DNA of 46,512 nt from Streptoalloteichus tenebrarius (GCF_024171885.1 NZ_JAMTCP010000050.1:1-46512), one strand, 5' to 3'; positions 33,725 through 44,588 are shown, numbered from the stretch's first letter. The notes: generated by a model not told the origin, from the sequence alone. A program made the numbers and translations.

Positions 33725-36040
33725 CTAGCAGGCGCCCTGGTCGGACCAGACTCCCCACTCACCGGTGGTGCCGGGCTCCTCACCCTGCGTCCACCACTTC
33801 GCCCGCCACTTGCGGCCCTTGTGCGACACGGTCTCGCCGCCGTTGTAGGCCTTGGCCCGGTCCCACGCCGGCGCGTCGCACACCGGCGGCGTGGTCGTGG
33901 TCGTGGTTATGGAGGTCGTCGAGGTGCTGCTGGTCGGCGTCGTGCCGCCCACACCCCGCCCCAGGTCCTGGGTGACGGCGTAGCTCTTGCCGCCGAAGTG
34001 CACGGTGTAGTTCGCCGGGCCCGAGATCGGCAGGTAGTAGGTGAGCTGGACCTCGGCGGTCTGCCCGGGGGCCAGCGTCTGCCAGCTCGGGAACTTCAGC
34101 GACACCCGGTGGAAGTCGCCCTTGATCCCGCCCACGTTCGGGCCGGTGTGGTCGCTCCGGATCACCGACAGGCTCCACCCCGACTGCTGCACCATGTTGT
34201 TCGGGGCGGCCGTCGGGTAGTCGAACTGGATCTCGGTGCCGCCGGGCAGCGTCTGCTGCGACCGGTTGGTGATCCGCAGCTTGGGGCTGATCGGGTAGTT
34301 GCTGTCGCCGAGGGCGAACCCGGTCAGCTCGAACCGCACGTCCAGCGCCTCGCTCGGCATCGCCTGCTTGGCCCGCTTCGCCTCGTAGGGCGCGGCCGAC
34401 CGGAAGGCGTCGTGGAACGCCGAGGTCAGCGTGGTGCCCATGAAGTACTCCTTGCGGGAGTCGTCCCAGGCGTAGTCACCGGCCAGCTCCCAGAACATGA
34501 CGCCGCCGAGGCCCTTGTCGACCACGTACTTCGCCTTGGTCGCCACCGACTGCTCGTCCTCGGTCGACAGGAACACCTTCTTCTCGTTGTTCCACAGCCA
34601 CGGGGCGACGAGCGTGTTGTCGTAGTGCCGCGTGTAGGTGCCGGTCAGCTTGTCCTCGGGGTCGGTGGCCGGGTCGAGGCCGTAGGACTTGAGGTAGCTG
34701 CCCGTGATGCCCTTCTCCAGGTTCTTGGCGTGCCACATCGGGTTGGACCCGGCCCCGACCTCCTTGCCGTTCTCCAGGTCGTGCCAGATGTTGTCGATGC
34801 CGCGCGCGCCGTCACCGCAGGAGGTCAGCCCCTGCGGGCAGTTGGCGGTGTTGCCCACGGACTTGCCCCACAGGCCGTTCGTGCCGCCGTTGACGTTGCG
34901 CCAGCCGCGCGTGTAGTAGGGCAGGCCGATGTTGATCCGCCCCGCCTGCACACCACCCCGGAAGTAGTGCACGGCCCAGTCGGTGTTCAGGTAGCCGAGG
35001 CCGCCGTACTGCGGGGTGCTGTAGTAGTTCCACCGAATCAGCTCGGCGTCCTTGCCGTCGTCGTACAACGCGGCGTTGGGGCCCACGAACTCGTTCCACG
35101 CGCCGTGGAGGTCGTAGGTCATCAGGTTGATGTAGTCCAGGTACTGGAAGACCTGGAAGTGCTCCATGCCGCGCAGCAGGTAGCCGGAGGACGGGGCCGC
35201 GACGGTGAGCATGTAGTACCGGCCGTCGGCGGCGCTGGCCGCGTCGAGCTTCTCCCGCAGCGTCTTCATCAGCTCGACGTAGCCGCGCATGAGGCCGGCC
35301 CGCCGGCCGTTGGCGAGGGACCAGTCGAGCGGGTTGCCGGCGTCCTTCATCGACGTCGGGTACTCGTAGTCGATGTCGACGCCGTTGAAGCCGTAGGTGC
35401 GCAGGAAGTCGACCACCGAGTCGGCGAAGGTGTTGATGCCGGCGGTGTTGACGCTGTTGTCGGCGTTGGTGGTCATGCTGTAGAAGCCGCCGCTGGCCAC
35501 CCGGCCGCCGTTGTCGTCGAGGTAGCCGCCGGTCTCGGCCCAGCCGCCGACGGAGATCAGCGTCTTGACGTCCGGGTACTTCTTCTTGAACTTGTTGAGC
35601 AGGTTGAAGTGGCCCTTGTACTTGTAGGCCGGGTCCATCTCCGCGCCCGGCACGCCGGGCCACTCCATGCCGGTGGCGGGGTTGTCCGCGTTGTTCCCGC
35701 CGACCGAGATGCGGTTGCCGCCGTCGACGTGCGCGAAGGCGTAGTTGATGTGGGTGAGCTTGTCCCAGGGGATGTTGTTCGCCAGGTAGGCGGGCTGGCC
35801 GTTCTTGCCGGTGCGCCACCCGGTGAAGTACCCGATCACGCGCCGGGGGGTGCGCATCTTCTCCCGGCCCTCACTGTCGTAGATCTGACAGTAGGGCGCG
35901 GTGACGCCCGGGGTCCGGTGCAGTCCGTCCGGCCGACACTGTTCGTGGTCGGCGGCCTCGGACCGGCCGGTGGCGCCCACGACCAACAACCCGGCGAGCA
36001 GGCCGAGCAGGGTTAACAAGGGCAGCGTTCGTCTGGCCAC
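33725..36040 (-). CDS. Secreted GH18 chitinase with CBM5/12 chitin-binding domain
   Basis: 771 aa. Signal peptide (VARRTLPLLTLLGLLAGLLV, cleavage near SEAADHEQ), GH18 domain (RRVIGYFTGWRTGK; SVGG; catalytic NGVDIDYEYP; MTYDLHGAWNEF; GVMFWELAGDYAWDD), a beta-rich accessory domain (VRFELTGFALGDSNYPISPK), a Thr/Ser linker and a CBM5/12 (CDAPAWDRAKAYNGGETVSH, KWWTQGEEPG). The DxxDxDxE motif has Asn at the first position; the catalytic Glu is present. GTG 36040 is chosen for GGGAGG at 8 nt and the compact signal peptide. Hydrolyses chitin outside the cell; DasR-type boxes control it. Confidence 0.92.
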   Translation of the reverse strand: MARRTLPLLTLLGLLAGLLVVGATGRSEAADHEQCRPDGLHRTPGVTAPYCQIYDSEGREKMRTPRRVIGYFTGWRTGKNGQPAYLANNIPWDKLTHINYAFAHVDGGNRISVGGNNADNPATGMEWPGVPGAEMDPAYKYKGHFNLLNKFKKKYPDVKTLISVGGWAETGGYLDDNGGRVASGGFYSMTTNADNSVNTAGINTFADSVVDFLRTYGFNGVDIDYEYPTSMKDAGNPLDWSLANGRRAGLMRGYVELMKTLREKLDAASAADGRYYMLTVAAPSSGYLLRGMEHFQVFQYLDYINLMTYDLHGAWNEFVGPNAALYDDGKDAELIRWNYYSTPQYGGLGYLNTDWAVHYFRGGVQAGRINIGLPYYTRGWRNVNGGTNGLWGKSVGNTANCPQGLTSCGDGARGIDNIWHDLENGKEVGAGSNPMWHAKNLEKGITGSYLKSYGLDPATDPEDKLTGTYTRHYDNTLVAPWLWNNEKKVFLSTEDEQSVATKAKYVVDKGLGGVMFWELAGDYAWDDSRKEYFMGTTLTSAFHDAFRSAAPYEAKRAKQAMPSEALDVRFELTGFALGDSNYPISPKLRITNRSQQTLPGGTEIQFDYPTAAPNNMVQQSGWSLSVIRSDHTGPNVGGIKGDFHRVSLKFPSWQTLAPGQTAEVQLTYYLPISGPANYTVHFGGKSYAVTQDLGRGVGGTTPTSSTSTTSITTTTTTPPVCDAPAWDRAKAYNGGETVSHKGRKWRAKWWTQGEEPGTTGEWGVWSDQGAC

Positions 36041-36129
36041 GGGGGTGACCTCCCGTCGAGGAGATCCAGCAGGGGAAGCCGCCATGCCGTGGAGAGGTGA
36101 CCCGGGTCACGGCACGGCGGTGCCGGCGA

Positions 36130-36170
36130 CGGTAAGGAGGTCTAGACCTTCGTGTCAATAGGTCTAAACC
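36130..36170 (-). promoter_or_regulatory. Chitinase promoter with two DasR-type boxes
   Basis: GGTCTAGACC (36139-36148, perfect palindrome) and GGTTTAGACC (36170-36161, minus strand) are centred 22 bp apart and flank TTGACA (36158-36153). TTACCG follows after 17 nt. This is the arrangement of Streptomyces chitinase promoters, where TGGTCTAGACCA repeats bind DasR, the GntR regulator that responds to glucosamine phosphates. Confidence 0.8.
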
Positions 36171-36211
36171 AAGCGACGACCGGAGGGCGAACGGCCGGCG
36201 AACGGCGCGAC

Positions 36212-36224
36212 TACGGTGGGACGC
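36212..36224 (+). promoter_or_regulatory. -10 box directly before the membrane protein gene
   Basis: TACGGT (36212-36217) lies 7 nt before ATG 36225, again pointing to a leaderless message. No Shine-Dalgarno is present. Confidence 0.4.
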
Positions 36225-37268
36225 ATGGCCGGGCGCTCCTCACGTCTGCTCCGACTGGGTCTGGTGCGCAACGCGCACGCGCCCACCCACCTCGACACGT
36301 TCGTCGTGTCCGGGGTCAGCACCGTCCTCGTCACCAGGGGCTACCTCGCGCTGACGGGCTATCCCCGCATCGGCGGGCGCACCCTGCACATCGCGCACGT
36401 CCTCCCCGGCGGCCTGCTGATGCTGGTCGCGCTGTTCCTGCTGCTCTCCTACGTCGGCCCCGTGGTCCGGCCGGCGGCGGCGGTGCTCGGCGGCATCGGG
36501 TTCGGCCTGTTCATCGACGAGGTCGGCAAGTTCGTCACCCTGGACAACGACTACTTCTTCCGCCCGTCCGCCGCGATCATGTACGTGATCTTCACGTCCG
36601 TGGTGCTCGCGGTGCACACCCTGCACCGCAAACGCCCGCTGGACCCCAGGGAACACCTGGCCAACGCGGTCGACCACGCGGTGGAGGGCGTCGCCGGCGG
36701 GCTGTCGGCGCGCCGGAGGGCCGAGGCCGAGGGACAGCTCCGCAACGCGGGGGACGTCCCCGGGATCGCCGAGGCCGGCGCGCTGGTCGCCGCGTGCTCC
36801 CCCGACGCCGTGGAGCTGCCCGCGCCCGTGCTGGCCGCCAAACAGGCACTGCGCCGCGCGTTCACGCGGCTCGCCGCGCGCCACGCGGTCCGCGTCGCCG
36901 TGGTGGTGCTGCTGGTCGTCCAGGCGCTGGGAGCGCTCGCCGTCGCGGTCCAGGGCCGGGTGGAAGGCGACGGCACGAGCCTGGTCGGATTCCGGGGCGT
37001 GGTCACGGGCAGCATCGTCTCGGCGCTGCTCATCGCGGGCGGCCTGGTGCGCCTGCGCCGCGACCGGCACGCGGCCATCCGCGCCTTCCAGCTCTCCGTG
37101 CTCGTCTCGCTGTTGGTGACGCAGGTCTTCCAGTTCGCCGACGCGCAGTTCGCCGCGTTGGGCGGGCTGGCCGTCGACCTCCTGCTCCTCGGCCTGCTGG
37201 GCGCCGAGGCCGAGCGCCTGCGCCGCCTGGCCGCGCTCACCACGGGCGAGGCCGCCGTCGGGCGCTGA
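36225..37268 (+). CDS. Multi-pass membrane protein of unknown function
   Basis: 347 aa from ATG 36225. About seven hydrophobic segments: e.g. IAHVLPGGLLMLVALFLLLS, AAVLGGIGFGLFIDEVGKFV, SAAIMYVIFTSVVLAV, VAVVVLLVVQALGALAVAV, VVTGSIVSALLIAGGLV and AVDLLLLGLLGAE. FGLFIDEVGKFV with LDNDYFFRPSAAIMY is a well-kept block with acidic residues within the membrane region. I recognise the type as a conserved actinobacterial integral membrane protein but know no function. Divergent from the chitinase gene. Confidence 0.82.
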   Translation: MAGRSSRLLRLGLVRNAHAPTHLDTFVVSGVSTVLVTRGYLALTGYPRIGGRTLHIAHVLPGGLLMLVALFLLLSYVGPVVRPAAAVLGGIGFGLFIDEVGKFVTLDNDYFFRPSAAIMYVIFTSVVLAVHTLHRKRPLDPREHLANAVDHAVEGVAGGLSARRRAEAEGQLRNAGDVPGIAEAGALVAACSPDAVELPAPVLAAKQALRRAFTRLAARHAVRVAVVVLLVVQALGALAVAVQGRVEGDGTSLVGFRGVVTGSIVSALLIAGGLVRLRRDRHAAIRAFQLSVLVSLLVTQVFQFADAQFAALGGLAVDLLLLGLLGAEAERLRRLAALTTGEAAVGR

Positions 37269-37279
37269 CCGGCCCGGCC

Positions 37280-37362
37280 GCCTCACCGACCGAGCCGCCG
37301 CCTCACCGACCGAGCCACGGCTCACCGACCGAGCCACGGCTCACCGGCCCTCACTGACCGAG
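37280..37362. repeat. 19-bp minisatellite at the methyltransferase 3' end
   Basis: CTCACCGACCGAGCC recurs four to five times with 19- to 20-bp period between the convergent genes. The last unit (CTCACTGACCGAGCTG) includes the methyltransferase stop and last codons, so the array arose from the gene end. Confidence 0.75.
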
Positions 37363-38256
37363 CTGCACCAGGTGGCACGGGTAGCCGTCGAACCGCTCCG
37401 GCCGCAGCTTCCGCAGGACGGGCAACCAGGCCCGGTACCCCCACGGGAGCTGGCGGCGCAGCTCGGGCGGCGGCTCGGCGATCGTGCGACTGTCGAGCAC
37501 CCGCACGTCGAGGTCCCACTCGGCCAGCTCGCGCACGTCGTCGCAGGCCCACCGGAACGAGGCGGCCATGTCGGCGAGCACGTCGTGCCGGTCCTGGGTC
37601 TCGACCATGTGCCGCGACGCGGTCTCGAAGGCCAGCCGGCAACCGGGGAAGTTCCGCGCGACCAGCCCGAGCGCCTCCCGCACCTGGTCCCTCGGCAGGT
37701 AGATGAGCACGGCCTCCACGGCGAAGAAGTACGGTCCCGGGCACTGCCGGACCACCTCGACCCAGGACGGGTCCAGGACGGACGCGGCGAGCATCCGGCG
37801 CCGCTCGTCCTCCTCGAAGAACCGGCGCCGCAACGCCATCGAGTCGGGCAGGTCGATCTCGACCCACCGCGCGACGCCGTTGTCCAGCCGCTCGAACCGG
37901 GTGTTCAGGCCGGCGCCGACCTCCACGACCGTCCCCGTCGGGTGCTCGGTGAGGAACCGGCGCACCCACACGTCGAACAACGCGGTGCGCAGGACCGAGC
38001 CGACCAGGCTCCGCTTCCCCGCGAACCGACCGAAGTCGTAGTCGATGGTCCGCACCATCGTGACGGCCTTGGGGTCGCGCAGGATGGGCCGGCGCTTGGT
38101 GCTCTCCACCGCGCGGCCGTAGAGCGGGATCAGCAGCGTCTCCTGCACGTCCCCCAGCTCGACGCGCACCTTCTTCGCCACGGTCGCGCCCGGCGCGACC
38201 GACGCGGCACCCGCGCCCGGTTGGCGCTCGTCGGGGAGGGAGTCAGCGTCACCCAC
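37351..38256 (-). CDS. LCM/TcmP-type SAM-dependent methyltransferase
   Basis: 301 aa, class I methyltransferase of the leucine-carboxyl-methyltransferase-like family: GTVVEVGAGLNTRFERLDN (SAM site), WVEIDLPDSMALRRRFFEED, FFAVEAVLIYLPRDQVREAL, LAFETASRHMV. TcmP-like members methylate carboxyl or hydroxyl groups in polyketides; the substrate here is unknown. GTG 38256 with GGAGG at 5 nt is chosen. The frame stays open upstream through two 75-bp repeats, so an extended N-terminus is possible but lacks family support. Confidence 0.85.
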   Translation of the reverse strand: MGDADSLPDERQPGAGAASVAPGATVAKKVRVELGDVQETLLIPLYGRAVESTKRRPILRDPKAVTMVRTIDYDFGRFAGKRSLVGSVLRTALFDVWVRRFLTEHPTGTVVEVGAGLNTRFERLDNGVARWVEIDLPDSMALRRRFFEEDERRRMLAASVLDPSWVEVVRQCPGPYFFAVEAVLIYLPRDQVREALGLVARNFPGCRLAFETASRHMVETQDRHDVLADMAASFRWACDDVRELAEWDLDVRVLDSRTIAEPPPELRRQLPWGYRAWLPVLRKLRPERFDGYPCHLVQLGQ

Positions 38257-38560
38257 GAACGCCTCCTGTGTCCTGCGGGACACCCGCACCCGATCGGCGT
38301 CCGTAAGCGAAGAAGAAACCAGGATCGCCCACGAACGCCCCTGTGCCTTGCGGGACACCCGCACCCGATCGGCGTCCGTAAGCGAAGAAGAAACCAGGAT
38401 CGCCCACGAACGCCCCTGTGCCTTGCGGGACACCCGCACCCGATCGGCGTCCGTAAGCGAAGAAGAAACCAGGATCGCACACGGACGCCTCCGGTGTCCT
38501 GCGGGACACCCGCACCCGCCGTCGCGCGGCCGGAAGAGGAGTCAGCGCGCTCACGAACAC
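38257..38560 (-). repeat. 75-bp minisatellite carrying start-site-like modules
   Basis: Two nearly identical 75-bp units plus one partly diverged unit and two shorter ones. Each contains TTCGCTTACGGACGCC and, on the minus strand, GCGGGTGTCCCGCARG followed by GGNGGCGTTCGTG, which matches the ribosome site and start codon of the methyltransferase. The period equals 25 codons, so frames stay open; one frame would encode VGDPGFFFAYGRRSGAGVPQ repeats. No other gene is seen in 38257-38796. Confidence 0.8.
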
Positions 38561-38741
38561 CTCCGGATGCCACCGGGGACACCCACGCCTCGACACCCGC
38601 GGCGACCGTCGGTCGCGCGGCCGGTACCCGACCGCCTCGCGGTCGGCGTCGCCCCGTCCCGGCCGGCGGGCACAAGATCGACGCCCTCGATTTGTACCAC
38701 CACGGACCGGATCGGGAGGCAGGCGTCCCACGACACGACGA

Positions 38742-38774
38742 GGCGCCGCGCGCTCCGGGTGAGCGCGCGGCGCC
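38742..38774 (-). terminator. Terminator of the accD-accA-fadE operon
   Basis: A perfect 13-bp stem (38742-38754 with 38762-38774) and a 7-nt loop, 23 bp after the acyl-CoA dehydrogenase stop. Confidence 0.75.
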
Positions 38775-38796
38775 GTCGGGTGGGCGACCGTCCGGC

Positions 38797-39957
38797 CTAG
38801 AGGCCGAGCTGACGGGCGATCAGCATGCGCTGCACCTCGCTCGTGCCCTCGCCGATCTCCAGGATCTTGGCGTCCCGGTAGAACCGGCCCACCGGGTACT
38901 CGTTCATGAAGCCGTAGCCGCCGAAGACCTGCGTGGCGTCGCGGGCGTTGTCCATGGCCGCGTTGGAGGCGACGAGCTTCGCGATCGCGGCCTCCTTCTT
39001 GAACGGCTCGCCGCGCAGCATCTTGGCCGCCGCGTGGTAGTAGGCCAGGCGGGCGGTGTGCGCCCGCGCCTCCATGTCGGCGATCTTGAACTGGATCGCC
39101 TGGTACTCGCCGATCCGGTGGCCGAACGCCTCGCGTTCCTTGGCGTAGCGCAGGGACTCGTCCACGCAGCCCTGCGCCAGGCCCACCGACAGCGCGGCGA
39201 TGGCGACCCGGCCCTCGTCGAGGGTCTGGAGGAACTGGGCGTAGCCGCGGCCCCGCTCGCCGAGCAGGTTCTCCGCCGGCACACGGCAGTCGGCGAAGGA
39301 CAGCTCCCTGGTGTCGGAGGCGTTCCAGCCGACCTTCGAGTACTTCTTGGACACCGTGAAGCCGGGGGTGCCGGCCGGCACGATGATCGACGAGTACTCG
39401 GGGCGCCCGTTCTCGGTCCGCCCGGTCACGCAGGCGACGGTCACCAGCGCCGTGATGTCCGTGCCCGAGTTGGTGATGAACGCCTTGGTGCCGTTGATGA
39501 CCCACTCGTCGTCGTCGAGTCGGGCGGTGGTGCGCATACCGCCGGCGTCCGACCCGCTGCCCGGCTCGGTCAGGCCGAACGCGGCCAGCTTCTCCCCCGC
39601 GCACAGGGCGGGCAGCCAGCGGGCGCGCTGCTCGTCGGTGCCGAACCGGTAGATCGGCATCGCGCCCAGCGACACCCCGGCCTCCAGGGTGATCGCCACC
39701 GAGGAGTCCACCCTGGCCAGTTCCTCCAACGCCAGGCACAGCGCGAAGTAGTCGCCGCCCATCCCGCCGAACTCCTCGGGGAACGGCAGCCCGAACAGGC
39801 CCATCCTGCCCATCTGGCGCACGATCTCGTACGGGAACTCGTCGCGCTCGTAGAAGTCGCCGATGACCGGCGCGACCTCCTCGCGCGCGAACTCCTCGAC
39901 GGTCTTGCGCAGCGCCTCGTGCTCCTCGCTCAGGCGGTGGTCCATCGTTGCTCCCAT
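38797..39957 (-). CDS. Acyl-CoA dehydrogenase (FadE19-like)
   Basis: 386 aa. FGLTEPGSGSDAGG and WVINGTKAFITNSGT (FAD/substrate site), TRELSFADCRVP, EYQAIQFKIADM and the C-terminal catalytic Glu in YRDAKILEIGEGTSE. Position after the methylcrotonyl-CoA carboxylase genes matches the M. tuberculosis accD1-accA1-fadE19 order, so isovaleryl-CoA or a related branched acyl-CoA is the likely substrate. ATG 39957 has GAGGAGG at 7 nt; a GTG at 39963 overlapping the previous stop is less well placed. Confidence 0.9.
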   Translation of the reverse strand: MGATMDHRLSEEHEALRKTVEEFAREEVAPVIGDFYERDEFPYEIVRQMGRMGLFGLPFPEEFGGMGGDYFALCLALEELARVDSSVAITLEAGVSLGAMPIYRFGTDEQRARWLPALCAGEKLAAFGLTEPGSGSDAGGMRTTARLDDDEWVINGTKAFITNSGTDITALVTVACVTGRTENGRPEYSSIIVPAGTPGFTVSKKYSKVGWNASDTRELSFADCRVPAENLLGERGRGYAQFLQTLDEGRVAIAALSVGLAQGCVDESLRYAKEREAFGHRIGEYQAIQFKIADMEARAHTARLAYYHAAAKMLRGEPFKKEAAIAKLVASNAAMDNARDATQVFGGYGFMNEYPVGRFYRDAKILEIGEGTSEVQRMLIARQLGL

Positions 39958-39959
39958 GC

Positions 39960-41945
39960 TCACGCCTCCTCGTGGGGGGCGACGACTGCCAGGGGTTGGC
40001 CGAGGCCGACCGACTGCCCGGCCCGCACGTGCAGCTCGGAGACGACCCCGTCGACGGGGGCGGTGATGGTGTGCTCCATCTTCATCGCCTCCACGATCAG
40101 CAGCGGCTGCCCGGCGACCACGGCGTCGCCGGCCGCGACCTTCACCACGAGCACCGTGCCGGGCATCGGGCTGGTCACCGGCCCGCCCGAGGCCGCGGTC
40201 TCGTGCCGGGCGGCGGCCAGCCGCTCGGTCTCGGTCAGGGCCCAGGTGTGCCCGTCCTCGCCGAGCCAGGTGACGTCGCCGTCCCTGGCGCAGCCGAACC
40301 GCCGGACGCGACCGCGGTAGGTGAGCAGGAGGTCGCCGTCCTGCCATCGGGCCCGGGCCGGCTCCGGCCCGGCGTCGCCGACGACCACCTCGGCGTTGGC
40401 GGCGCGCCCGCGCACCCGCACCTCCACCGCCGGCCGGTCGGCGGTCTCGATGCGCCACGTCGCCCACGCCGGCTCGCCGATCCGCCAGCCGCCGGGCACG
40501 TCCCACGGGTCCACCACCGGGCCGGACGGCTCCAGCGCCAGCGCCCGTTCCATGGCGGCCGCGACGAGCACCTCGTCGGGGAGGTCGGCGCGGACCAACT
40601 GGTCGAGCCGGCGCTCGACCAGCCCGGTGTCCAGCCGGCCGGCCACGACGTCCTCGTCGGCCAACAACGCCCGCAGGAAGGGGATGTTCGTGGTGACACC
40701 GAGGATCTCGGCCCGGGACAGGGCGTCGCGCAGCCGGCGCAGCGCCTCGTCGCGGGTGGCGCCGTGCGCGACGTACTTGGCCAGCATCGGGTCGTAGTCG
40801 CTGCTGACCCGCTGCCCCTCGACCAGGCCCGAGTCGACGCGCACCCCGTCGGGCTCCCGCAGCCGCAGGACCGTGCCGCCGGTCGGCAGGAAGTTCCTGG
40901 CCGGGTCCTCGGCGTAGATCCGCGCCTCCACGGCGTGCCCGGTGAGGCGGACGTCCTCCTGGCTCAGGGGGAGTCGCTCGCCGGCGGCCACCCTGAGCTG
41001 GAGCTCCACCAGGTCGAGGCCGGTCACCAGCTCGGTCACCGGGTGCTCGACCTGGAGACGGGTGTTCATCTCCATGAAGTAGACCTGGTGCCCCGACGCG
41101 TCGTCGCCGGCCGCGATGAACTCGACGGTCCCCGCTCCGACGTACCCCACGGACCGCGCGGCGCGAACCGCGTGCGCGCCCAGCCGCTGGCGCGTCTCCT
41201 CGTCGAGGAACGGCGACGGCGCCTCCTCGATGATCTTCTGGTGGCGGCGCTGGAGGCTGCACTCGCGCTCGCCCAGGTGCACGACCTCGCCGTGCGCGTC
41301 GGCGAGCACCTGGATCTCGATGTGCCGGGGGTTGGACACGAACCGCTCCAGCAGGAGCGTGTCGTCGCCGAAGGCCGAGGCGGCCTCCCTGCGGGCGCCG
41401 GCGATGGCGTCCGCGAGCTGCCCGGCCTCGGTGACCAGGCGCATGCCCTTGCCCCCACCGCCGGCGGAGGGCTTGAGCAGCACGGGGAACCCGATCTCGG
41501 TCGCGGCGGCGACGAGGTCGTCGTCGGTCAGGCCCGGCTCGCTGCGACCAGGCACGACCGGCACGCCGGCCGCCTCGACCGTCCGCTTGGCGCGGATCTT
41601 GTCGCCCATGGCGTCGATGGCCGAGGGCGGCGGGCCGACGAACACCAGGCCCGCGTCGGCACAGGCGCGGGCGAAGGCCGCGTTCTCGGCGAGGAAGCCG
41701 TACCCGGGGTGGACGGCCTGCGCGCCGGAAACCCGTGCGGCGTCGAGGATCCGCTCGATCGACAGGTAGCTCTCCCGCGCCGCCGCCGGCCCGAGCCTGA
41801 CGGCGGTGTCGGCCTCCCTGACGTGCCGCGCGTCGGCGTCGGCGTCGCTGTAGACGGCGACCGAGCGGATGCCCATGCGGCGCAGGGTGGCGATGACGCG
41901 GACCGCGATCTCTCCGCGGTTGGCCACGAGAACGGTGTCGAACAT
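39960..41945 (-). CDS. accA1: Acyl-CoA carboxylase alpha chain (biotin carboxylase + BCCP)
   Basis: 661 aa. Biotin carboxylase domain ([66 protein letters not shown]) at about 1-450, a BT-type linker region, and a C-terminal biotinyl domain with EAMKMEH. With the beta chain it carboxylates 3-methylcrotonyl-CoA in leucine breakdown. GAGGGG precedes ATG 41945, 5 nt after the beta-chain stop. Confidence 0.93.
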   Translation of the reverse strand: MFDTVLVANRGEIAVRVIATLRRMGIRSVAVYSDADADARHVREADTAVRLGPAAARESYLSIERILDAARVSGAQAVHPGYGFLAENAAFARACADAGLVFVGPPPSAIDAMGDKIRAKRTVEAAGVPVVPGRSEPGLTDDDLVAAATEIGFPVLLKPSAGGGGKGMRLVTEAGQLADAIAGARREAASAFGDDTLLLERFVSNPRHIEIQVLADAHGEVVHLGERECSLQRRHQKIIEEAPSPFLDEETRQRLGAHAVRAARSVGYVGAGTVEFIAAGDDASGHQVYFMEMNTRLQVEHPVTELVTGLDLVELQLRVAAGERLPLSQEDVRLTGHAVEARIYAEDPARNFLPTGGTVLRLREPDGVRVDSGLVEGQRVSSDYDPMLAKYVAHGATRDEALRRLRDALSRAEILGVTTNIPFLRALLADEDVVAGRLDTGLVERRLDQLVRADLPDEVLVAAAMERALALEPSGPVVDPWDVPGGWRIGEPAWATWRIETADRPAVEVRVRGRAANAEVVVGDAGPEPARARWQDGDLLLTYRGRVRRFGCARDGDVTWLGEDGHTWALTETERLAAARHETAASGGPVTSPMPGTVLVVKVAAGDAVVAGQPLLIVEAMKMEHTITAPVDGVVSELHVRAGQSVGLGQPLAVVAPHEEA

Positions 41946-41950
41946 GCCCC

Positions 41951-43564
<1,614 letters not shown>

Positions 43565-43610
43565 CACGTGGTCGCGACTCCCGGTCCGGGCGCCTTCGAC
43601 GGCGTCCACT

Positions 43611-43652
43611 GTTAGCGGTCGTTAACGCGAGCTGATGTTAACGCCCACTAAC
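43611..43652 (-). promoter_or_regulatory. TetR operators at the accD1 promoter
   Basis: Two 16-bp palindromic sites: GTTAGCGGTCGTTAAC (43611-43626) and GTTAACGCCCACTAAC (43637-43652), 26 bp apart. They match the site before the divergent TetR gene (consensus GTTARCGNNCRYTAAC), so the regulator should control both transcripts. Confidence 0.75.
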
Positions 43653-43812
43653 CGGGTCGTCCAGCCCTCGGAGGGCAGGACGACCCGAGGAGTGGACGGC
43701 CGACGGGGGGAGCCGGGGAGAGGAGCGGAGACCCGCCGGGCAGCGCGGTGCCCGCAGGGAGGTGACGAGGCCAACGCGGGTGGCGGCGGCCACTTCCACC
43801 AGGTGGGAGTGG

Positions 43813-43847
43813 GTTAACGGCGGCTAACTCCCGGTTAGCATGGCGGG
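43813..43847 (+). promoter_or_regulatory. TetR autoregulatory operator and -10 box
   Basis: GTTAACGGCGGCTAAC (43813-43828) is followed by a half site GTTAGC (43834-43839). TTAGCA (43835-43840) is 7 nt before GTG 43848, again a leaderless layout. The stretch 43653-43812 shows nothing else. Confidence 0.7.
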
Positions 43848-44477
43848 GTGACGCGCCAGTCGACGACAGCCGAGGCCGCCCCCTCCGAGCAGCGCAAGCC
43901 CACCCGCCGAGAGCAGATCCTGGCCGCCGCGGCGGAGCTGTTCGCCCACCGCGGCTTCCACGGCGTGGGCATCGACGACATCGGCTCGGCCGTCGGCATC
44001 TCCGGACCCGGCCTGTACCGGCACTTCCGCAGCAAGGACGCCATGCTCGGCGAGATGCTCGTCGCGATCAGCGAGAAGCTGCTCGCCGGGGGGCGGCGCC
44101 GGGTCGAGCTGGCCGGCGGCCCCGAGGAGGCGCTGACCGAGCTGGTGCGCTGGCACGTCGACTTCGCGCTGGACAACCAGGCGTTGATCACCGTGCACGA
44201 GCGCGACCTGGCGAACCTGGCCGAGGACGACCGCCGGCGGGTCCGCGCGCTCCAGCGGCAGTACGTCGAGGTGTGGGTGGACGTGATCCGCGAGGTCGTG
44301 CCGGCGACCGACGAGCCCACCGCCCGCGCGGCGGCCCACGCGGTGTTCGGCCTGCTCAACTCGACCCCGCACAGCAAGCACCTGGACCGCGACGCCATGG
44401 CCGTCCTGCTGCACCGGATGGCGATGGCCGCGCTGACGGGTCCCGGCGCGCTCAGCGGGCTCACGCCGACCGACTGA
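43848..44477 (+). CDS. TetR regulator of the leucine operon
   Basis: 209 aa. HTH: TRREQILAAAAELFAHRGFH, GVGIDDIGSAVGISGPGLYR HFRSKDAML. The C-terminal domain has FALDNQALITVHERDLANLA and AAAHAVFGLLNSTPH, as in the TetR group that controls accD1-accA1 operons (Rv2506-type in M. tuberculosis). GTG 43848 is used since an ATG at 43840 terminates at once and the -10 box sits at 7 nt. Probably senses an acyl-CoA of the pathway, which is inference. Confidence 0.88.
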   Translation: MTRQSTTAEAAPSEQRKPTRREQILAAAAELFAHRGFHGVGIDDIGSAVGISGPGLYRHFRSKDAMLGEMLVAISEKLLAGGRRRVELAGGPEEALTELVRWHVDFALDNQALITVHERDLANLAEDDRRRVRALQRQYVEVWVDVIREVVPATDEPTARAAAHAVFGLLNSTPHSKHLDRDAMAVLLHRMAMAALTGPGALSGLTPTD

Positions 44478-44588
44478 CCCGCCTGGTCCGCCGCCCGGCT
44501 GGCCCCGCCCGCCGGCCCGGCGCCCGCCCGACCCGGCCCGCGTGCCCGGCGGGTGGCACCCGCCGGGCACGAGTCGGACCGGCGGAGA

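Noticed and set aside
33677-36016. 779-codon frame opposite the chitinase
   Set aside because: Shadow of the chitinase coding strand, Val/Gly/Arg-rich, no domain, no start signals.
38249-38584. Possible gene for a VGDPGFFFAYGRRSGAGVPQ repeat peptide
   Set aside because: The frame exists only because the repeat length is a multiple of three. There is no independent evidence for translation, so it is mentioned under the repeat and not as a CDS.
37372-40320. 982-codon plus-strand frame across the methyltransferase, repeats and acyl-CoA dehydrogenase
   Set aside because: It crosses three unrelated loci antisense and consists of low-complexity shadow sequence.
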